A stretch of 64,000 bases of DNA from Musa acuminata AAA Group (lineage: Eukaryota > Streptophyta > Magnoliopsida > Zingiberales > Musaceae), in assembly GCF_036884655.1 (NCBI RefSeq), contig NC_088345.1:32974501-33038500 (forward strand), in the 5' to 3' direction. The stretch's first letter is position 1. Each line of letters opens with the position of its first letter. The position numbers were made by a program, and so were the translations under genes. Under the pieces are notes generated by a model, which worked only from the letters and a program-made list of their open reading frames with translations, did not search any database and was not told the DNA's origin. Shown here piece after piece: positions 57,689 to 64,000 of the stretch.

Positions 57689-59690
57689 TGTTAGGATCGA
57701 GAGCACTAAGAGGGGGGGGGTGAATTAGTGCAGCGGAAATCTTACAGCAATTTAAAACCGAAAGGTGCGTTCGTTCAATAAAATCTATTATGATGCAAAA
57801 GCCGATTCACAGTTTGTATTTAAGCGCAGTTTGCGTCTAAGCGCAGATTGCGTCTAAGAGCAGTTTACGTCTAAACGCAGTTTGCGTCTAAACGCAGTTT
57901 TACATCTAAACGCAGTTTTACGTCTAAAAGCATTTTTACGTCTGAACGCAGTTTTGCGTCTGAACGCAGTTTTACGTCTGAACGCAGTTTTACGTCTGAA
58001 CGCAGTTTTGCGTCTGAACGCAGTTTTGCGTCTGAACGCAGTTTTGCGTCTAAACGTGGTTTTACGTCTAAACACAGTTTTGCGTCTAAACGCAGTTTTA
58101 CGTCTAAACGCAGAAATTGAACTTTGAAAATCTTTTTGTGAATGTGCAGAAAGCAGTTCGCAGTTATGAATGGAATCAAAGCGTAAGCGTAAACTACGAT
58201 GTAAAGATCGTACGAAAACACCGATTTACGTCTCAATGCAGATTCGGAATGATCTAAACTTAGAGAATCGTTCGTAAAAGCGCAGAGGGCAGTAGCTATG
58301 TAGGAGTTTTGCAGTAATGATAAAGTGCTAAAAAATAAACGCAAACCAGAGATTTAGAGTGGTTCAGTTAGTCTTGACCTACTCCACTTTTGGCTTCCTC
58401 CACCGATGAGGTTGCCGACGTCAACTAGAGGCCTTCCTTCAATAGGCGAAGGCCAACTGCCCTTTTACAGTTTCTCTCCTTTTGACAGGCTCAGGAGACA
58501 ACCTTTATAGATCCTTTCTCTCCTCTCTTTACAACTCAAGACTTTGAAGAACAGAAAGAGGAGAACTTTTGGACTTTACACAATTTTGAGCTCTTAGAAT
58601 CACAGAAAAGATCAGGAATTCGGAGTGGATCTATGTTTTTTCTGTGCTGAACGGGTGGGGTATTTATAGGCCCTAACCCAGTTCAAATTTGGAGCTCAAA
58701 ACGATCAAATCCCGGAATTCCGAGATCAGGCGGTTGCACCTCTTGACTGGAGAGGTTGCACCGCCTGGCAGAGCTCGAAGACTGAGCTCAAGCGGATGTA
58801 CCTCTCTGTCAGGGGTGGTTGCACCTTTCTGCCAGAGCTCGAAGACCGAGCTCAGGCGGTGCATCTCCTGACTAGAGAGGTTGCACCTCTCTGCTAGAGG
58901 TGGTTGCACCTCTCTGCCAAAGGTGGTTGCACCTCTCTGCCAGAGCTCGAAGACCGAGCTCAAGCGGTCCATCTCCTGTCCAGAGAGGTTGCTCCTCTCT
59001 ACCAGAGCTCGAAGACCAAGCTCGGTGGTTGCACCTCTTGGCAGAGCTCGAAACTTGAGCTCTGGTGGTGCTACCTCTTGACAGAGGAGGTTGCACCGCC
59101 CAGTCTCGCTTGGAGACTGAGCCCTGGGCGGTTGCACCACTTGGCTGGGGCGGTTGCACCTCCCACAGCACCTTGGGTCCGAATGGGTTGAACCATTCGA
59201 CCCAATTTGAGTTCTTCAGGGGCCCAATTGCCCCAGGATTAAGCTAATGGGATCACCTCCCATTTCTAACTTAATCAACGTGCTAACTACGATTAAATCT
59301 AAGACAATTTCTGCAGCTTTGCTTCGGTACGTCAATCGCTTCTTCCGGCGAGTTTCCGGCGAACTTCCGTCGATCATCCGATGAACCCTCGGTGATGCTT
59401 CTGCGGACTTCCAGCAAACTCCTGGATTTTGCGACGATCCACTTGGCGAGTTCCGACGAGCTTCGCTTGGCAAGCTTCCGGACTTCTCGGATCTGTTCTT
59501 GCAGAACCTCCGACGACCGTTCGAACTTCCGTCGAACTCTCGAACTCCCAACGTGATCATGATCTTGACTCCGGCGCAACTCCTGCTGCTTGTCTAACTT
59601 TCATCGTAGTTAATCCTGCACACTTATCTCAACACATAGATTAGACAACAAATGACAATTGACTTCATCATCAAAATCCGAGATTCAACA
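57689..59690 (-). repeat. Element G 3' LTR
   Basis: 2,002 bp. It carries the 18-bp array (57830-58110) and a hairpin block (58725-59170) but lacks the GACAATTAA module, unlike S1-S3. TATA at 58661-58669; G9 run at 57712-57720. Confidence 0.92.
57830..58110 (-). repeat. 18-bp tandem array in element G LTR
   Basis: About 15 units, many with the variant ACGTCTGAACGCAGTTTT (G for A) not seen in S1-S3. The array has therefore diverged or been re-amplified in this subfamily. Confidence 0.88.
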
Positions 59691-60540
59691 ATCTCCCCCT
59701 TTTTGATGATGACAATCAATTGATAATGGAGTTATCCTTAACTCCCCTTATCTATATGCTATTGTTGAGATAATTCAACCTTGAATTCAAGACCTAAGAA
59801 TTCAAGTGACGTATTGATAAGTTAGATCAGTTAAACTTATCAATACTCCCATTATGATACTCATCATGATGTATCTCTTCAAGAATGATGTCAAAGCTTG
59901 ACATACATCATCAAGTTTGTATGACTGTGTTTGTAACTATTCACCTTGTAATTGAACATTATCATTTAAAGCTGCGAGGGACTATTACATGATGCACACA
60001 TATTATCATTCTAGCAAGTTTGCATTTACTTCACAAGATAGTTTATCAACTCAAGACATAATGCAAACTATAGCACACGTTCATATATCTCTTGGTGATG
60101 CAAGGATGGCATAACCATAACATAGTTTATAGCATCACTCAAGTATTTGCAACATAGACATGATCATGGCAGTGTTTATCAATTCATATGTTTCTCCCCC
60201 TTTGTCATCAACAAAAAGCATGGTAATTGTGATACGAGGAAAACAATATTAGCAAGCTTATAGAGGAATTTTGCATAGATTGCTTTGAACACTTCTTCCC
60301 CTTTTTTATGAAAGTGGAATCACTTTATCCCGCAAAGATATTACAGGATGAAATACATACACAGGAATCACTTTATCAGATTTATTTCAGGAACTTATTT
60401 TTCATGAAAGTGTACGAATAAATCTGTTTTATAGCATTCGAACAAATAAGATGCATTTGGACAAGATTTTGTTGCAGATTTTCATATATAAACATGGCAA
60501 TCAAGTGATCTGATAATTCAATATAGTCCGAAAAATAAGT
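59691..60540 (-). other. Element G 3' non-coding interior
   Basis: 850 bp of AT-rich DNA with the terminal polypurine tract (59691-59704) and a second GACAAAGGGGGAGA (complement of 60193-60206). No extra reading frame after pol is seen. Confidence 0.75.
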
Positions 60541-63500
60541 TTATTTATTCGGACACATCAACATTCCTAATTCTCTTCTAATGAAATCAAATTGTTCTTC
60601 ACTTAGAGGTTTTGTAAAAATGTCAGCCAGTTGATGTTTAGTATCGATGAACTCTATGGTTACATCATGATTAGTGACATGATCTCGTATAAAGTGGTGT
60701 CTAATATCAATATGTTTTATTCTTGAGTATTGTATAGGATTCTTAGTTAAGTATATTGCACTCGTGTTATCACATTTAATGGGAATATCTTTTAGATTAA
60801 CTTTGTAATCTTCTAAAGTGTTTTTCATCCATACAACTTGTGCACAACATGCACTTGCTGCAATATATTCAGCTTCGGTTGTTGATAGAGCAACCGAGCT
60901 TTGCTTCTTAGATGACCAGGAAACAAGGGCATGTCCTAAAAATTGACATGATCCTGATGTGCTTTTTCTATCTAGTCTACAGCCAGCGAAGTCCGCATCA
61001 GCATAAGCTGTTAACTCAAAATTTTCTGATTTTGGATACCATAATCCTAGATTTGTGGTTCCATTGAGATATCTAAGTATTCTTTTGACTGCTTTGAGAT
61101 GAGATATCTTAGGGTTTGATTGAAATCTAGCACAAAGTCCTACACTGAACATGATGTCTGGTCTGGTGGCAGTGAGGTAAAGTAAACTTCCTATCATACC
61201 CCTATAAGTCTTTTGATTGAAGCTTTCTCCACTTTCATCAATTTCTAACTTAGTGGAGGTGCTCATAGGGGTGCTAATAGCCTTTGAGTTGTTCATTTTA
61301 AACTTTTTTAATAAATTCATAGCATATTTAGTTTGACTAATAAAGATGCCGTTGCTTAATTGTTTGATTTGTAAACCTAAGAAGAATGTTAATTCTCCTA
61401 TTAAGCTCATTTCGAATTCAAGACTCATGGTTCTAGCAAAAGATTCACAGAGAGATTCATTTATAGAGCCAAAGATAATATCATCAACATAAATCTGAAC
61501 AATGAGAAAATTATTTTCAAAATTCTTGATAAATAATGTAGTATCAACCTTGCCTTTTGTGAAATTATTTTCGATAAGAAATGAACTAAGTCTCTCATAC
61601 CAAGCCCTTGGGGGTTGTTTTAAACCATAGAGAGCTTTAGTTAATCTAAACACATGATTAGGGAGGCTATTATTTTCAAATCCAGGAGGTTGTTCAACAT
61701 AAACTTCTTCGGAAATAAAGCCATTTAGAAAAGCGCTTTTAACATCCATTTGAAACAGTTTAAAATTATTACTACTAGCGTAGGCAAGGAGCATCCTTAT
61801 GGCTTCTAATCGAGCCACAGGAGCGAAGGTTTCTTCGTAATCGATACCTTCTTCTTGGTTGAAACCTTTGGCCACTAATCTAGCCTTGTTTCTAACCACG
61901 ATACCATTTTCGTCTTGCTTGTTTCTGAAGACCCATTTAGTACCAATAACTAAATGGTCATTTGGCCTAGGAATAAGCTTCCACACCTCATTTCTCTCAA
62001 ATTGATTCAATTCATCTTGCATTGCGATAATCCATGAATCATCTTTCATGGCTTCGTCAACGCATTTGGGTTCAATTTGGGAGAGAAAGGCGGCATTTGC
62101 ACAAAAAGTTTTAAGAGAAGATCGTGTTGGAACCCCCTTTGACGTGTCTCCTAAGATTAGCTCCTTGGGATGAGCATCTACATACTTCCAATCCTTGGGT
62201 AAGGATATTTTGGGAGTGGATGCATCCAAGTTGCTCGTTGGAGAAGGGGTCTCGTTTAAATTCAAAGAATCAAAATTAACATCTTCGTCAAGATCATTTT
62301 TCGTGATTTCGGAAATCTCATTGAAAACAACATGAATGGATTCTTCAATAATTAAAGTTCTTTTATTGAAGATACGAAAGGCTTTAGAAACAGTAGAATA
62401 ACCAAGAAAGATTCCTTCATCAGATTTAGAATCAAATTTTCCTAAGTTGTCCTTTTCATTTAGGATAAAACACTTACTCCCAAAGACTTTAAAATATGAA
62501 ACATTGGGTTTTTTATTGTTCCATAACTCATAGGGAGTTTTGGTTAGTAGAGGTCTTACTAGAACTCTATTCAAAATGTAGCATGCAGTATTTACGGCTT
62601 CAGCCCAAAAATATTTGGGTAGGTTGTATTCATTCAACATGGTTCTTGCCATTTCTTGTAAATTTCGATTTTTTCTTTCTACAACTCCATTTTGTTGAGG
62701 ATTTCTAGGAGTAGAGAAATTATGATTGTATCCATTGAGTTCACAAAATTCCTGGAAATCATGGTTTTGAAATTCACCACCATGATCACTTCTAATTGAC
62801 GAAATCATAGAACCTTTCTCATTTTGAACAAGTTTGCAAAACTTGGTAAAATATCTAAGGCATTCACTCTTCTGTTTTAAGAAGTAAGTCCATGTGTATC
62901 TGCTATAGTCATCCACGATGACAAAGGCGTATTTGCTACCTCCTAGGCTTGATGTGGAGATAGGTCCGAACAAATCCATATGGATCAATTGTAAGGGCCT
63001 AGAGGTGCTTATTTGGTTTTTAGATTTGAAGCTACTCTTAATTTGTTTACCTAATTGGCAAGCATCACATACATTGTCTTTGATGAACTTGATATGAGGA
63101 ATTCCTCTTACAAGTTCTTTGGATGATATTTGAGTGATTAGTTTCATGCTAGCGTGACCTAATCTTCTATGCCATATCCAAGCATCCTCATTCAAAGCAG
63201 AAAAACACATTTCATTACATAAATTATTGATGTCAATAGTATATACGTTATTTTGTTTTAATGCAATCATAGATATGTTTTTGTGTGGTTTTTCAATGAT
63301 GCAAGCATTAGATTCAAATCTGATAATATATCCTTTATCACATAATTGACTAATGCTCAAGAGGTTATGTTTTAAACTATCCACTAGCAAAACATCTTCA
63401 ATAGAGAAGTTGGATTTGTTACCTATGGTTCCTTTGCCAATGATTTTACCCTTATTGTTGTCTTCGAAGGTGACATATCCTTCGTCTATGCTAGTGAGTT

Positions 63501-63591
63501 TAGAGAATTGAGATGGATCTCCGGTCATATGCCTTGAGCATCCACTATCAAGGTACCATCTCTTGCTCCTAGCTTGCGATGGTTTAGTTTT
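60541..63591 (-). CDS. pol: Element G Pro-Pol polyprotein (intact)
   Basis: Open from the stop codon at 63592-63594 to 60541, with no interruption. Protease: DSG at 63541-63549. The first in-frame ATG is at 63528, already past this active site. Counting from that Met (995 residues): integrase zinc-binding His120, His125, Cys154, Cys157; catalytic Asp185, Asp248 and Glu284 (D-X35-E); reverse transcriptase with Asp595 and YVDD at 680-683; RNase H with residues near Asp844, Glu887 and Asp920; end at GMLMCPNK. These enzymes would process Gag-Pol, copy the RNA and insert the cDNA. All catalytic residues I could check are present. How the frame is entered past the stop is discussed in the findings. 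Confidence 0.93.
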   Translation of the reverse strand, partial: KTKPSQARSKRWYLDSGCSRHMTGDPSQFSKLTSIDEGYVTFEDNNKGKIIGKGTIGNKSNFSIEDVLLVDSLKHNLLSISQLCDKGYIIRFESNACIIEKPHKNISMIALKQNNVYTIDINNLCNEMCFSALNEDAWIWHRRLGHASMKLITQISSKELVRGIPHIKFIKDNVCDACQLGKQIKSSFKSKNQISTSRPLQLIHMDLFGPISTSSLGGSKYAFVIVDDYSRYTWTYFLKQKSECLRYFTKFCKLVQNEKGSMISSIRSDHGGEFQNHDFQEFCELNGYNHNFSTPRNPQQNGVVERKNRNLQEMARTMLNEYNLPKYFWAEAVNTACYILNRVLVRPLLTKTPYELWNNKKPNVSYFKVFGSKCFILNEKDNLGKFDSKSDEGIFLGYSTVSKAFRIFNKRTLIIEESIHVVFNEISEITKNDLDEDVNFDSLNLNETPSPTSNLDASTPKISLPKDWKYVDAHPKELILGDTSKGVPTRSSLKTFCANAAFLSQIEPKCVDEAMKDDSWIIAMQDELNQFERNEVWKLIPRPNDHLVIGTKWVFRNKQDENGIVVRNKARLVAKGFNQEEGIDYEETFAPVARLEAIRMLLAYASSNNFKLFQMDVKSAFLNGFISEEVYVEQPPGFENNSLPNHVFRLTKALYGLKQPPRAWYERLSSFLIENNFTKGKVDTTLFIKNFENNFLIVQIYVDDIIFGSINESLCESFARTMSLEFEMSLIGELTFFLGLQIKQLSNGIFISQTKYAMNLLKKFKMNNSKAISTPMSTSTKLEIDESGESFNQKTYRGMIGSLLYLTATRPDIMFSVGLCARFQSNPKISHLKAVKRILRYLNGTTNLGLWYPKSENFELTAYADADFAGCRLDRKSTSGSCQFLGHALVSWSSKKQSSVALSTTEAEYIAASACCAQVVWMKNTLEDYKVNLKDIPIKCDNTSAIYLTKNPIQYSRIKHIDIRHHFIRDHVTNHDVTIEFIDTKHQLADIFTKPLSEEQFDFIRRELGMLMCPNK

Positions 63592-64000
63592 CTACAAGAA
63601 AGGATGATGTTTAGGTACCCATTTGCTTTTGGGTGCCTCACAAATAGATCTACATTTTCTATCATGTTGCATAGAATTTGTCATGGTTCCTTTAGGAACC
63701 CAAATCAATTTGTTTGGACTAATTTTCTTAAATGGACAATAGTGCGTCTTGTGTCCAAACTTGCAACAAAAGTTGCATTTGCTTTGATGTCTAACATGTA
63801 AGATGGGGCCTTTTATGAAAGTGGTTGGATTTTGGTGAGGACTTCTCACGAATCCAATTCCACTTCTTATGGGAACGTGACCCTTGTTGGTAAGGATCAT
63901 GTTTAATGACTTGCTACCAACCTCAAATTTCTTCAAGGTATCCTTAAGTAGCAAGTTTTCTTTTTGGAGAGTTTCTAGATCATGGCATTTTATGCATGAG
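63592..64000 (-). CDS. gag: Element G Gag, C-terminal part (cut by window edge)
   Basis: The frame is open from the right edge and ends at TAG 63592-63594. It contains the end of the coiled coil (HDLETL, then LLLKDTLKKFEVGSKSLNM), GIGFVRSPHQNPTTFIKGP, and a second CCHC knuckle CNFCCKFGHKTHYC (about 63740-63782), then KWVPKHHPFL before the stop. It is in the same frame as the downstream pol. Confidence 0.9.
   Translation of the reverse strand, partial: SCIKCHDLETLQKENLLLKDTLKKFEVGSKSLNMILTNKGHVPIRSGIGFVRSPHQNPTTFIKGPILHVRHQSKCNFCCKFGHKTHYCPFKKISPNKLIWVPKGTMTNSMQHDRKCRSICEAPKSKWVPKHHPFL

Larger units (their letters stand above)
57689..64000 (-). mobile_element. Element G: young Sirevirus-like copia element (continues past right edge)
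   Basis: The 3' LTR (57689-59690), polypurine tract (complement of 59691-59704), a 3' interior, an open pol frame and the end of gag are visible on the minus strand. The rest of gag and the 5' LTR lie outside. The uninterrupted pol makes it the best-preserved element in the window. Confidence 0.93.

Noticed and set aside
62496..62708. Plus-strand frame within the G pol region, and similar frames opposite other element genes
   Set aside because: Antisense shadows of the pol coding sequence without independent support.
1..64000. Integrated pararetrovirus (badnavirus) sequence, as often found in banana-like genomes
   Set aside because: All RT regions belong to elements with copia domain order (integrase before RT) and flanking LTRs; no badnavirus-type arrangement was seen.

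Overview
The window is plant nuclear DNA, very probably from a monocot. The evidence is an intron-containing p24-type cargo-receptor gene, AT-rich introns, and LTR retrotransposons of the plant Ty1/copia superfamily, several with Sirevirus hallmarks. These hallmarks are long LTRs, a primer-binding site matching initiator tRNA-Met, a Gag with coiled coil and two CCHC knuckles, and repeated polypurine motifs before the 3' LTR. The repeat families look like those I associate with Musaceae (banana/Ensete), but that is an impression without a database search. No RNA gene, CRISPR array, bacterial operon or organelle insertion was seen. I saw no integrated badnavirus sequence.

Region 1 (1-12109, minus strand) is the only host gene recognised. 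It encodes a p24-delta-like (emp24/GOLD) protein; exons 1-4 are visible and the rest lies off the left edge. Its first intron is about 11.3 kb. The intron holds a degenerate GC-rich dispersed repeat (about 2404-4355) and a complete but dead copia element, element A (5953-11269, TSD CAAAC), in antisense orientation to the gene. Region 2 (12110-13955) is the gene's upstream region; I see no other gene there.

Region 3 (13956-64000) is one nest of LTR retrotransposons. The outermost element C (plus strand, Sirevirus-like) begins at 13956 and runs off the right edge. Its 5' LTR is split by copia element B (16223-41360, TSD CTAAT). B is itself split by N (19328-27167, TSD GGGAG), a non-autonomous element with a partial gag and no pol, and by D (27274-39228, TSD CTTAT), a full-length Sirevirus. 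D carries the solo LTR S1 (32763-35376, TSD AGGAA). C's gag region carries the solo LTR S2 (41537-44180, TSD AGACT) and element E (from 44430). E contains a gypsy-like solo LTR H (50810-53383, TSD CTTTC), the solo LTR S3 (53675-56343, TSD GAGCT) and element G, which cuts E's 3' LTR at 57689 and extends past the window. The layering gives a relative order of insertion: C, then B, then D, then S1; and C, then E, then H, S3 and G.

Most element genes are broken by stops, frameshifts and nested insertions. The exception is G: its pol frame (protease, integrase, reverse transcriptase, RNase H) is open over about 1,000 codons. The most interesting signal is a stop codon kept at the same place between Gag and protease in D, E and G. 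No in-frame ATG lies between that stop and the protease active site, which suggests that Pro-Pol is made by reading through it. A second signal is the mosaic build of the LTRs, in which an 18-bp tandem array and an upstream module of roughly 300-370 bp occur in all four combinations.
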